From: Streptomyces broussonetiae
GTDB taxonomy: Bacteria; Actinomycetota; Actinomycetes; Streptomycetales; Streptomycetaceae
Reading direction: 5' to 3'
Length of the DNA stretch: 64,000 bases
NCBI RefSeq assembly: GCF_009796285.1
Contig: NZ_CP047020.1
Location: 2,976,001-3,040,000, forward strand
Positions 17,381 through 25,323 of the stretch are shown here, one piece after another; position 1 is the stretch's first letter, and every line of letters starts with the position of its first letter. Below the pieces are notes generated by a model, which was not told the DNA's origin, did no database searches, and saw only the letters and a program-made list of their open reading frames with translations. A program made the translations under genes and the position numbers.

Positions 17381-17437
17381 ACCGACCCCGAGCCGACCCT
17401 GAGTACTCCCCGGTCCGAGCCGGGCCGGAAGGCCGTC

Positions 17438-17716
17438 TCAGCCCGGGATCAGACCGTCGTCGCTGAGCATCTCCCGGACCTCCTCCAGCGAGGCGTCCGG
17501 CGTCGGAAGGATCAGCTCCGAGGGCTCCAGAGCGTCGTCCGGCAGCGCAGTGCCGAGCCGGCGGACGGAGTCGAGGAGGGCGCCGAGCGTGCGGCGGAAG
17601 CCCGCCTCGTCGCCGCCTTCCATCTCCGCCAGCAGCTCGTCGTCGAGCTTGTTCAGCTCGGCGAAGTGGGAGTCGGCCAGGTTCCACTGGCCCTCCCCCA
17701 TGATCCGTACGATCAC
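17438..17716 (-). CDS. pspAA: PspA-associated protein PspAA
   Basis: 92-residue cytoplasmic protein that in actinobacteria accompanies the envelope-stress protein PspA. It begins MIVRIMGEGQW, has an acidic helical middle (LNKLDDELLAEMEGGDE) and ends LEEVREMLSDDGLIPG; these are the family features I recognise. It lies 33 bp downstream of pspA on the same strand, so they form a two-gene operon. The partner protein PspAB is encoded about 40 kb away, beside htpX in this same window. Confidence 0.85.
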   Translation of the reverse strand: MIVRIMGEGQWNLADSHFAELNKLDDELLAEMEGGDEAGFRRTLGALLDSVRRLGTALPDDALEPSELILPTPDASLEEVREMLSDDGLIPG

Positions 17717-17749
17717 GTCGGTCTCCTCGGATCGGGCCCCGGCGCCGGA

Positions 17750-18541
17750 CTACTGCTTGTCGAAGCGGGGGGTGTCCTGCGGCTGCTGCTGGGACTGCGC
17801 CTGGCCGGTGCCGCCCTCGATGGCCTGCTGCGGAGAGCCTCCGGCCAGCTCGGCCTTCATGCGCTGCAGCTCCAGCTCCACATCCGTACCACCGGAGAGG
17901 CGGTCCAGCTCGGCGGCGATGTCGTCCTTGGCCGTGCCGGTCGGGTCGTCCAGGGCACCGGAGGCGAGCAGCTCGTCGATGGCGCCGGCGCGGGCCTGGA
18001 GCTGCTGCGTCTTGTCCTCGGCGCGCTGGATGGCGAGGCCGACGTCGCCCATCTCCTCGGAGATGCCGGTGAAGGCCTCGCCGATACGGGTCTGGGCCTG
18101 GGCGGCGGTGTAGGTGGCCTTGATGGTCTCCTTCTTCGTACGGAAGGCGTCGACCTTGGCCTGCAGACGCTGGGCCGCGAGGGTGAGCTTCTCCTCCTCG
18201 CCCTGGAGGGTCGCGTGCTGCGTCTCGAGGTCCGTCACCTGCTGCTGGAGGGCGGCGCGCCGGGACAGCGCCTCGCGGGCCAGGTCCTCGCGGCCGAGCG
18301 CGAGCGCCTTGCGGCCCTGGTCCTCCAGCTTGGTGGACTGCTGCTGCAACTGGTTGAGCTGCAGTTCCAGGCGCTTGCGGCTGGTCGCCACGTCGGCGAC
18401 CCCGCGGCGCACCTTCTGCAGCAGCTCCAGCTGCTTCTGGTACGAGTAATCGAGGGTCTCGCGCGGGTCCTCGGCCCGGTCAAGGGCCTTGTTCGCCTTC
18501 GCGCGGAAGATCATCCCCATACGCTTCATGACACCGCTCAT
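17750..18541 (-). CDS. pspA: Phage shock protein A / IM30 family
   Basis: Membrane-binding, ESCRT-III-like protein that coats and stabilises stressed cytoplasmic membrane. The 263-residue product is almost entirely alpha-helical coiled coil. It opens MKRMGMIFRAKANKALDRAE, has the conserved PRETLDYSYQKQLELLQKVR stretch, and ends in a Gln-rich, low-complexity tail (QAQSQQQPQDTPRF). I keep the ATG at 18541; an in-frame ATG four residues later is possible. It is first in the operon with pspAA. Confidence 0.95.
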   Translation of the reverse strand: MSGVMKRMGMIFRAKANKALDRAEDPRETLDYSYQKQLELLQKVRRGVADVATSRKRLELQLNQLQQQSTKLEDQGRKALALGREDLAREALSRRAALQQQVTDLETQHATLQGEEEKLTLAAQRLQAKVDAFRTKKETIKATYTAAQAQTRIGEAFTGISEEMGDVGLAIQRAEDKTQQLQARAGAIDELLASGALDDPTGTAKDDIAAELDRLSGGTDVELELQRMKAELAGGSPQQAIEGGTGQAQSQQQPQDTPRFDKQ

Positions 18542-18860
18542 GGGCTTCGCGCGCCCCCTTCTGACGGACTCCAGCTCACAGATCCTGCGACAGGACCCAC
18601 AGTACGGGCCCTGACTCCATTACCGCACTGTTCGGGGAGCGATGCGCTCATCCCCAAGAACGACTGCGGACCGTATCGCTCCGGCGCAAGGAGTAGGTGA
18701 CCCCCTGCCGGAACGCCCCCTCTGTCCCCTTACGACGACCGGTGTTGCCGGATCGTTCCCCGCCCGACCGGGGTCCATGCCCGCCCGTGGCCCGGCACCG
18801 CCCTTATTTTGGGGGACCTGCGGCCCCACACCTTTTGATTAGCGCTTACCCTTGGTTTTT
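18542..18860. other. Divergent intergenic region, pspA / DUF3043 gene
   Basis: About 320 bp with no supported gene. It must hold the pspA promoter on the left side and, on the right, a TACCCT -10-like box (18847-18852) 8 bases before the GTG at 18861. Short open frames here have no ribosome site or conserved look. I see no clear operator for pspA. Confidence 0.5.
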
Positions 18861-19457
18861 GTGTTCCGTAGCCGTGCCAAGGAAGAGAAGGCCCCCACCG
18901 ACAAGGTGCCGGCAGCCGACTCCAAGCAGCCCCGTGACCCGCAGGCCCCCAAGGGCAGGCCCACGCCCAAGCGCAGTGAGGCCCAGTCCCAGCGCCGCAG
19001 CGTCGCCAACACGCCGACGACCCGCAAGGACGCCGCCAAGCGCCAGCGCGAGGACCGGCGCCAGGCGCTGGACCGCCAGCGCCAGGCCCTGGCCACCGGT
19101 GACGAGCGCTATCTGCCCGCCCGGGACAAGGGCCCGGTGCGCCGGTTCGCCCGCGACTGGGTGGACTCGCGGTTCAACGTGGCGGAGTTCTTCCTGCCGC
19201 TGGCCGTGGTGATCCTCGTGCTGAGCGTGGTGCGGGTGGGCGCGATCCAGAGCATCGCGCTGCTGCTGTGGCTGGTCGTGATCGTGCTGATCGTGCTGGA
19301 CGCGGCCTTCAGCGGCTTCCGGCTCAAGAAGCGCCTCGCGCAGCGGTTCCCCGACCAGAACACCCGTGGCGCGGTTGCCTACGCGCTGATGCGTTCCCTC
19401 CAGATGCGCCGGCTCCGGCTGCCGAAGCCGCAGGTCAAGCGCGGAGAGCGACCCTGA
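18861..19457 (+). CDS. DUF3043 membrane protein
   Basis: 198-residue actinobacterial protein of unknown function. Residues 1-90 are highly charged (Lys/Arg/Gln rich, DAAKRQREDRRQALDRQRQ). Two transmembrane segments follow near 113-155 (FFLPLAVVILVLSVV and IALLLWLVVIVLIVL), then a short basic tail. I chose the GTG at 18861 (MFRSRAKEEK), which follows TACCCT by 8 bases with no Shine-Dalgarno and is probably leaderless. The M. tuberculosis relative Rv2206 sits next to cobT, as here within 5 kb. The methyltransferase start overlaps its stop. Confidence 0.88.
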   Translation: MFRSRAKEEKAPTDKVPAADSKQPRDPQAPKGRPTPKRSEAQSQRRSVANTPTTRKDAAKRQREDRRQALDRQRQALATGDERYLPARDKGPVRRFARDWVDSRFNVAEFFLPLAVVILVLSVVRVGAIQSIALLLWLVVIVLIVLDAAFSGFRLKKRLAQRFPDQNTRGAVAYALMRSLQMRRLRLPKPQVKRGERP

Positions 19458-20278
19458 GCGCAGACGCTTCCCCCAAGGACGCGGCCGACGCCTGGCTGCG
19501 CAGGCGGGGCGGGCTGCGTGATGTCGTACGGCAGGAGCTGGTGGCCCGGCAGCTGGACGAGCAGATCGCCGCGCGGTTCCCGGTCGGGCGGCGGCTGCGG
19601 GTGCTCGACGTCGGCATGGGCCAGGGGACACAGGCACTGCGGCTGGCCCGGCTCGGCCATCAGGTGACCGGTGTCGAGCAGGACGCGGAGCTGGTCGACG
19701 CCGCGCGCGAGGCGCTGGCCGAGCAGCCGGAGGGGATCCGCGAGCGGGTCCGGCTGGTGCAGGGCGACGGGCGGGACACCGGTGTGCACTTCCTTCCGGG
19801 CAGCTTCGACGTGGTTCTGTGCCACGGTGTGCTGATGTACGTCGAGGAGCCCGATGCGCTGGTGGCGGGCCTGGCCCGGATGCTGGCCCCCGGCGGCCTG
19901 CTCTCCCTGCTGGTCCGCAACGGCGACGCGCTCGCCATGCGCCCGGGACTGTCCGGTGACTGGGCCGGCGCGCTGGCCGCGTTCGAGACCACCGCCTGCC
20001 TCCCCCATGCCCGAATGGACTCGAACGGGGGGACCCCCGCCCGGCTCGGCCCGGACGTGCGGGCCGACCGGCTGGCCGCCCTGACCGCGATGCTCGCCGG
20101 CCTCGGGGCCCCACTGCACGCCTGGTACGGCGTGCAGGTCTTCACCGACACGGCCGCGGACGACGCGCCGGTCCCGCCCGATCTGGAGACGCTCCTCGCG
20201 GCCGAGGAGCGGGCCGGGCGCACGGACCCCTACCGCACGGTGGCGGCGCTGCTGCACCTGTGCGGGGTGCGGGGCTGA
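19454..20278 (+). CDS. Class I SAM-dependent methyltransferase with probable CTG start
   Basis: About 274 residues. Motif I is VLDVGMGQGTQALRLA, the acidic ribose-binding end is VTGVEQDAE, and the post-motif region is FDVVLCHGVLMYVEEPDAL. The substrate is unknown; the outline resembles tRNA-modifying CmoM-like enzymes. The N-terminus ADASPKDAADAWLRRRGG is in frame but has no ATG/GTG/TTG. The best start is CTG at 19454, overlapping the upstream stop as CTGA, with GGAGAG about 7 bases before it. A start at the next GTG (about 19549) would cut the conserved N-terminal helix. Within the gene, a mirrored CTCCCCCAT...GGGGGGACCCCC stretch near 20003-20037 looks like an inserted palindrome. Confidence 0.85.
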   Translation: MSADASPKDAADAWLRRRGGLRDVVRQELVARQLDEQIAARFPVGRRLRVLDVGMGQGTQALRLARLGHQVTGVEQDAELVDAAREALAEQPEGIRERVRLVQGDGRDTGVHFLPGSFDVVLCHGVLMYVEEPDALVAGLARMLAPGGLLSLLVRNGDALAMRPGLSGDWAGALAAFETTACLPHARMDSNGGTPARLGPDVRADRLAALTAMLAGLGAPLHAWYGVQVFTDTAADDAPVPPDLETLLAAEERAGRTDPYRTVAALLHLCGVRG

Positions 20279-20364
20279 GCCCGCTGCCCGCGGCGCACGG
20301 GACCCGGCCCCCGTTCGGCGGAACACCACGGGCCGGGTGATCACCGGCCCGTGAGACTCGGGGC

Positions 20365-21438
20365 ATGGACGCTTTCCGTACCCGTGCCCTCCGTACGGCC
20401 GTGCCCGTCGCCGCGCTGGTGTGCTGCGCGGTCCTCGCCGTCGGCTGCTCGCCGACCGCCGCTCCCCGGGCTCAGGACACCACGACGACCGCTCGGGCGG
20501 CCGTGCCGATGGCGGCGGCCGATCTGCAGAACCAGTACCAGAAGGTGATCAGGGAGGTCCTGCCGTCGGTCGTGCAGATCCAGGCGCGTCGTGACCTGGG
20601 CTCGGGGGTGGTGTACGACAACAACGGGCACATCGTCACCAACGCGCACGTGGTGGGGACCGAGAAGACCTTCAAGGTGACCACGGCCAACAATGAGGAG
20701 CCGCTCACCGCGAGCCTGGTGTACTCCTACCCGGGGCAGGACCTGGCCGTGATCAAGCTGAACAAGGTGCCGTCCGGGCTGAGGGCGGCGACGTTCGGCG
20801 ACTCCGAGAAGGTGGACGTCGGCCAGATCGTGCTGGCCATGGGCTCGCCGCTCGGGCTGTCGTCCAGCGTGACGCAGGGCATCGTCTCGGCGGTCGGACG
20901 GACCGTCAGCGAGATCCAGGGCAACGGGGGTACGGGCGCGACGATCGCGAACATGGTGCAGACCTCGGCCGCCATCAACCCCGGCAACAGCGGCGGCGCC
21001 CTGGTCAATCTGGACGGGCACGTCATCGGCATTCCGACGCTCGCCGCCGCCGACCCCGACCTCGGGGGCAGTGCGGCGCCCGGTATCGGCTTCGCCATTC
21101 CGGCGTCGATGGTGAAGACGATCGCCGACCAGATCGTGCGCAACGGCAGGGTCGTCGACTCGGGGCGGGCGGCGCTCGACATCACCGGGCGGACGGTCGT
21201 GAACGAGAGCTACCAGCCGGCCGGGGTGGCGGTGGTCAGCGTCAAGAGGGGCGGCGCGGCGGCCCGGGCGGGCCTCCGGCAGGGCGACATCATCACGAAG
21301 TTGGGCGATGACCCCATCACCACGATCACCTCCCTCGCGGAGTCGCTGGCGGCGGACCGGCCGGGCCAGAAGACGTCGGTGACGTACCAGCGGGACAGCA
21401 CCACGAAGAAGGTGCAGGTGAAGCTGGGCGAGCAGTGA
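20365..21438 (+). CDS. Trypsin-like S1C serine protease lipoprotein with PDZ domain
   Basis: A 357-residue DegP/HtrA-type protease, exported and lipid-anchored (lipobox LAVGC, Cys32 region). The catalytic triad is visible: His in TNAHVV, Asp in GQDLAVIKL, and Ser in NPGNSGGAL. A C-terminal PDZ domain follows (about 265-350, with AGLRQGDIITKLGDDPI). It probably handles damaged extracytoplasmic proteins. A GAGACT box lies 6 bases before the ATG, so it may be leaderless. No two-component or sigma gene is adjacent. Confidence 0.94.
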   Translation: MDAFRTRALRTAVPVAALVCCAVLAVGCSPTAAPRAQDTTTTARAAVPMAAADLQNQYQKVIREVLPSVVQIQARRDLGSGVVYDNNGHIVTNAHVVGTEKTFKVTTANNEEPLTASLVYSYPGQDLAVIKLNKVPSGLRAATFGDSEKVDVGQIVLAMGSPLGLSSSVTQGIVSAVGRTVSEIQGNGGTGATIANMVQTSAAINPGNSGGALVNLDGHVIGIPTLAAADPDLGGSAAPGIGFAIPASMVKTIADQIVRNGRVVDSGRAALDITGRTVVNESYQPAGVAVVSVKRGGAAARAGLRQGDIITKLGDDPITTITSLAESLAADRPGQKTSVTYQRDSTTKKVQVKLGEQ

Positions 21439-21481
21439 GGAGGGGTACGGCCGCTCGGGCCGCACCCCCGGGGCGGCCAGG

Positions 21482-21500
21482 CCCTGTCGTCGACAGGACC
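21482..21500. repeat. Hairpin joined to a TAG stop (copy 1)
   Basis: CCTGTCG-T-CGACAGG is a 7-bp perfect dyad in the convergent gap. Read on the minus strand, the TAG stop of the small gene at 21500-21712 runs straight into GTCCTGTCGACGACAGGGC. The same TAG-GTCCTGTCG join occurs after the FAD oxidoreductase gene at 47411-47422. Confidence 0.7.
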
Positions 21501-21712
21501 TAGGCCGCGTCGGCGTGCAGGCTCATCGGCCCGTAGATCTCGGCGCCCTCCTCGAACAGCCGCACCTGGTCCGCGCCGCCCTCCAGCAGGTCCTTCCAGT
21601 TCTCGCCGATCCAGGACTCGGCATCCCCCTGCGTGGTGAACTCCTCGGGCTGCACGGCGGGCTGGACCTCCGTCCCGTCGGCCGTCTCGAACCGCCACGT
21701 CCATGCCGTCAT
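21500..21712 (-). CDS. Small conserved hypothetical protein, 70 aa
   Basis: A short acidic cytoplasmic protein: it starts MTAWTWRFETADGTEV, contains the helical stretch QGDAESWIGENWKDLLEGG, and ends IYGPMSLHADAA. It has no Cys, no membrane segment and no known domain. I remember similar small proteins across actinobacteria, but not a function. It converges on the PDZ protease and is divergent from the cobU-type gene. Confidence 0.72.
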   Translation of the reverse strand: MTAWTWRFETADGTEVQPAVQPEEFTTQGDAESWIGENWKDLLEGGADQVRLFEEGAEIYGPMSLHADAA

Positions 21713-21792
21713 GTGGGCCTCCTTCGATCCAACACCTGCTGGCAGACTAGCCGGAAGCGCAAGACCTGATCAGACGGGCGAAAATCGATTCC

Positions 21793-22995
21793 GTGGAAGT
21801 GACTCTGCTCGGTACCGGCGTCCCGGCCGGCCTGCCTCGCCCCGACTGCCCCTGTGCCGCCTGCGCGAACGCGCTCGGCCCGGACGCCCGGGCGGCGACG
21901 GCCGTGCTGGTGGACGGGGCGCTGCTGCTCGACCTGACACCGGGCGTGGCGTTCGCGGCGGCGCGGGCCGGGCATTCGCTGGGCGGGGTGCGGCAGGTGC
22001 TGCTGTCGCATCCGCACGACGGCCCGGCGGTGGAGGTGCCGGCCGGGCTGCCGCAGCCCGGGCGGGTGCCGGACGGGCGGGAGTTGGCGCTGCTGACGGG
22101 ACACCGGGTGCGGGCGGTGGCGATGGACGCGGGCGGCACCGGGTACGCGGTGACGGGCCCGGACGGGCAGCGGCTGCTGTACCTGCCGCCGGGCGGAGCC
22201 CCGGCGGGCCTGGACGAGGCGACGGCGACCGCGTACCACATGGTGCTCCTGGACGTCGTGGCCCGCCCGGACGCGCTGGCCCGGCTGCGGGCGGTCGGTT
22301 CCGTCGGTCCCACGACGGACGTGATCGCCGCCCACCTCGACCACGACGTACCGCCCGGCGCGGAGCTGCGCCGGCGGCTGGCGGCGGCCGGGGCACGGGC
22401 GGTGCCGGACGGTACGACGCTGGCGGTGGGGGCGTACGAAAACGTGCCGGACGTGCCGCGCCGGACGCTGGTGCTGGGCGGGGCGCGCTCGGGCAAGTCC
22501 GTGGAGGCCGAGCGGCGCCTGGAGTCCTTCCCGGACGTGCTGTACGTGGCGACCGGCGGGACGCGCGGCGGGGACACGGAGTGGGCGTCGCGGGTGGCCG
22601 CGCACCGGGAGCGGCGGCCGGGGTCGTGGCGCACGACGGAGACGACGGACCTGGTGCCGCTGCTGGCCGAGGACGGCCCGCCGCTGCTGATCGACTGCCT
22701 GTCGCTGTGGCTGACGGACGCCATGGACGCCGTCGGGGCCTGGGACGACGCGGAGTGGGCGGGCGGCGGCGAGAAGTCGCTGCGGGAGCGGGTGCGGGAG
22801 CTGACGGACGCCGTGCGCGCCACCCGGCGGACGGTGGTGGCGGTGTCGAACGAGGTGGGTTCGGGGATCGTCCCTGCCACCGCCTCCGGCCGCCGCTACC
22901 GGGACGAACTCGGCCGGATGAACGCGGCGTTCGCGGGCGAGTGCGAACAGGTGCTGCTGGTGGTGGCGGGGCAGGCCTGGGTGCTGCGGGGCTGA
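21793..22995 (+). CDS. cobU: Metallo-beta-lactamase-like domain fused to CobU (cobinamide kinase / guanylyltransferase)
   Basis: 400 residues with two parts. Residues about 230-400 are CobU, which phosphorylates adenosylcobinamide and transfers GMP to it: P-loop LGGARSGKS, strand VLYVATGG, catalytic region HRERRPGSW, and the terminal VSNEVGSGIVP. Residues 1-220 resemble a PhnP-like metallo-beta-lactamase: LLGTGVPAGLPRPDCPCAAC at the start and SHPHDGPAVE, AAHLDHDVPPG further on. The usual HxHxDH metal motif is reduced to SHPHDG, so it may bind metal poorly or not at all. cobT lies 1.1 kb downstream and cobS 5.7 kb downstream, the same pathway. I recall this fusion as typical of Streptomyces. 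Confidence 0.9.
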   Translation: MEVTLLGTGVPAGLPRPDCPCAACANALGPDARAATAVLVDGALLLDLTPGVAFAAARAGHSLGGVRQVLLSHPHDGPAVEVPAGLPQPGRVPDGRELALLTGHRVRAVAMDAGGTGYAVTGPDGQRLLYLPPGGAPAGLDEATATAYHMVLLDVVARPDALARLRAVGSVGPTTDVIAAHLDHDVPPGAELRRRLAAAGARAVPDGTTLAVGAYENVPDVPRRTLVLGGARSGKSVEAERRLESFPDVLYVATGGTRGGDTEWASRVAAHRERRPGSWRTTETTDLVPLLAEDGPPLLIDCLSLWLTDAMDAVGAWDDAEWAGGGEKSLRERVRELTDAVRATRRTVVAVSNEVGSGIVPATASGRRYRDELGRMNAAFAGECEQVLLVVAGQAWVLRG

Positions 22996-23016
22996 CGGCC
23001 CGCGGCAGCGCGGGCG

Positions 23017-23997
23017 TCATGTGCGGCGGGCGATGATGCGGTACGCGTTCGCGAAGGGGGTGCGGCGCAGCACCGGGGCCAGGGCGTGGTCCAGGGCCGA
23101 GGCCGCGCTGACGAGGGGGCTCAGCAGCGCCCGCAGGGGCCGGGGCACCCGGGCCAGGAACAGGGACACGGCCGCTGACAGGTCGTAGGGGATGTGGGCC
23201 GGCCGGCGGTCCTTGGCGAGGATCGTGCAGCCGAGGACCTCCAGTTCCCGGCACAGGTTGCCCAGGGGCAGCAGGTGCAGGTGGCGGGGCTGGCCGTACG
23301 GGAGCCACCAGCGGCCCAGCAGGAGGCCGAACACGCTTCTCGGGTCCGGGAGTTCGAGAAGCAGATGGCCGCCGGGACGCAGGACGGTCAGGGCCGCGCG
23401 GAGTTCGGCGCGCGGGTCGGGGGTGTACTCCAGGTGGTGGAACATGCTGACCACGTCGTAGCGCGCGTACAGGCGCGGCAGGATCCAGGGGTTGGTGAGG
23501 TCGCCGACGTGCGCCTCCTCGATCCGGCCCGCCCGGAGCGCCTGTTCGACCCTCGGGGTCGCGTCCAGGCCGTCGAAGGAGGTGTACGGGAACACCTCCC
23601 GCGCCGTCTCCGGGAAGCGGGCGTGACCCGTGCCCACGTCCAGCCAGCTCTCCGGCTCGGCCAGCGCCAGCACCGTACGGGCCGCGGCCAGGTGCCGGCG
23701 GCGGACCGCCCGGTCGGACAGGGCCCGGTCCGCGAAGCCCTCCAGGTGGCCCGCGTAGAAGGCCAGGTGGTGGAAGGCGAGGCCCTCCGGGGTGAGCCGC
23801 GGGTTCTGGAAGGCGTGACCGCAGTCGCGGCACCGGTCCACGGTGTAGGCGCCGGGCGCGAGCCGCCGTCCCCGGGCGGCGGACCGGACCCGGGTGCGCA
23901 GGCGCTTGCCGCCGCACCAGGGGCAGTTCGCGCGGCGCGGCTCGTGGTAGGGGTCGGCGGGCGGCTCGGTGTACGGGGTGAGGTGCGAGGTCGGCAT
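23017..23997 (-). CDS. Zinc-ribbon class I methyltransferase
   Basis: 326 residues. An N-terminal zinc ribbon has two CxxC pairs (CPWCGG and CRDCGHAF, residues about 19-58), followed by a SAM-binding domain with motif I WLDVGTGHARF and the central MFHHLEYTPDP. The C-terminal part is hydrophobic and basic and ends AYRIIARRT. The architecture resembles methyltransferases that act on sugars or glycans in surface or natural-product pathways; the target is unknown. I chose the ATG at 23997 because AGGGAG lies 6 bases upstream; an ATG 7 codons earlier is the alternative. It converges on cobU and is divergent from cobT. Confidence 0.85.
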   Translation of the reverse strand: MPTSHLTPYTEPPADPYHEPRRANCPWCGGKRLRTRVRSAARGRRLAPGAYTVDRCRDCGHAFQNPRLTPEGLAFHHLAFYAGHLEGFADRALSDRAVRRRHLAAARTVLALAEPESWLDVGTGHARFPETAREVFPYTSFDGLDATPRVEQALRAGRIEEAHVGDLTNPWILPRLYARYDVVSMFHHLEYTPDPRAELRAALTVLRPGGHLLLELPDPRSVFGLLLGRWWLPYGQPRHLHLLPLGNLCRELEVLGCTILAKDRRPAHIPYDLSAAVSLFLARVPRPLRALLSPLVSAASALDHALAPVLRRTPFANAYRIIARRT

Positions 23998-24130
23998 GGG
24001 CGGCTCCCTGAGCGACATTCCGCTGCAAACCGGAACGTATGGGATCACGATCTTGGGCGCAATGACGTGATGGGGGTGTGGTGGCGATGTGGCGCGGAAG
24101 CGGGCGGGCGCGGGCGGTACTGTTCGGCGA

Positions 24131-25237
24131 ATGAGCAGGCTTAATCTGGACGACTTCACCGATCTGATCGAGCGCCCGGACGGGGGCGTGCGCCGTGACG
24201 CCGAGGCCCGGCGGGAGCGCCAGATCGTGCCTCCCGGGGCACTGGGGCGCCTTGACGAGCTGGGCGAGTGGCTGGCCGCCGCGCAGAGTGCCGCTCCGGT
24301 ACGGCCCGTCGAACGACCACGGGTGGTCCTCTTCGCCGGTGACCACGGCATCGCCGAACAGGGCGTCTCGGCGCTGCCCGCGGGCAGCGCCGAGCAGCTG
24401 GTGCGGGCGGTGCTGGAGGGTGCGAGCCCGGTGTCCGTGCTCGCACGGCGCTTCGAGGTTCCCGTACGGGTCGTGGACATGGCCCTGGACTGCGAGCCGG
24501 ACGCCTTCCCCGAGGACGTCGTGCGCCACCGGGTGCGGCGCGGCAGCGGCCGTATCGACATCGAGGACGCGCTCACCCTGCAGGAGGCCGAGGCGGCCCT
24601 GCGGGCGGGCATGGCCATCGCCGACGAGGAGGCCGACTCGGGTACGGACCTGGTGGTGCTCGGCGACATCAGCGTGGGCGGGACCACGGCGGCCGCGGTG
24701 CTGATCGCGGCGCTGTGCGGGACCGACGCGTCGGTGGTGACCGGGCGGGGCGGGCTCGCGATCGACGACCTGGCGTGGATGCGCAAGTGTGCGGCGATCC
24801 GGGACGCGCTGCGCCGGGCCCGGCCGGTGCTCGGGGACCAGTTGCAGCTGCTGGCGACCGTGGGCGGGGCCGACCTGGCCGCGATGACCGGGTTCCTGCT
24901 GCAGTGCGCGGTACGGAAGCTGCCGGTGATCCTGGACGGCGTGGTGGCCGCGGCCTGCGCGCTGGTCGGACAGCGGGTGGCCTTCCGGGCGCCGGACTGG
25001 TGGCTGGCCGGGCACGACAGCGGCGAGCCGGGGCAGGCGAAGGCGCTGGACCGGATGGCGCTCGAGCCGCTGCTGGAGCAGGGCCTGAAGGTCGGCGAGG
25101 GGGCGGGGGCACTGCTGGCGCTGCCGCTGGTCCGCTCGGCCGCGGCGCTCGCGGCAGAGCTTCCCGAGAGGCCGCAGGAGGCTTCCGGGAAGCCGGAGGA
25201 CGGTTCCGGGAAGGAGCCGGAAGGGACGACGGAATAG
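24131..25237 (+). CDS. cobT: Nicotinate-nucleotide--dimethylbenzimidazole phosphoribosyltransferase
   Basis: Makes alpha-ribazole phosphate, the lower-ligand precursor of cobalamin. The 368-residue product has the expected FAGDHGIAEQGVSALP, GDISVGGTTAAA, GHDSGEPGQ and LEPLLEQGLKVGEG blocks; the last holds the catalytic Glu region. A Glu/Pro-rich tail of about 25 residues (ERPQEASGKPEDGSGKE) is extra. The ATG follows TACTGT by 7 bases, a leaderless pattern, and no cobalamin riboswitch is apparent upstream. It is divergent from the zinc-ribbon methyltransferase. Confidence 0.95.
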   Translation: MSRLNLDDFTDLIERPDGGVRRDAEARRERQIVPPGALGRLDELGEWLAAAQSAAPVRPVERPRVVLFAGDHGIAEQGVSALPAGSAEQLVRAVLEGASPVSVLARRFEVPVRVVDMALDCEPDAFPEDVVRHRVRRGSGRIDIEDALTLQEAEAALRAGMAIADEEADSGTDLVVLGDISVGGTTAAAVLIAALCGTDASVVTGRGGLAIDDLAWMRKCAAIRDALRRARPVLGDQLQLLATVGGADLAAMTGFLLQCAVRKLPVILDGVVAAACALVGQRVAFRAPDWWLAGHDSGEPGQAKALDRMALEPLLEQGLKVGEGAGALLALPLVRSAAALAAELPERPQEASGKPEDGSGKEPEGTTE

Positions 25238-25323
25238 TCGGGTTTCGGCCGCAAACCCGTACGCACACCGCAGAGGCCGGAAAAGTACAGTTAGCCAGGG
25301 CGGCGCCCATATGATCGTGAACC

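Noticed and set aside
23998..25266. Long N-terminal extension of the zinc-ribbon methyltransferase across cobT
   Set aside because: It is antisense to cobT, has low-complexity Ser/Arg content, and the ATG at 23997 has a good ribosome site.
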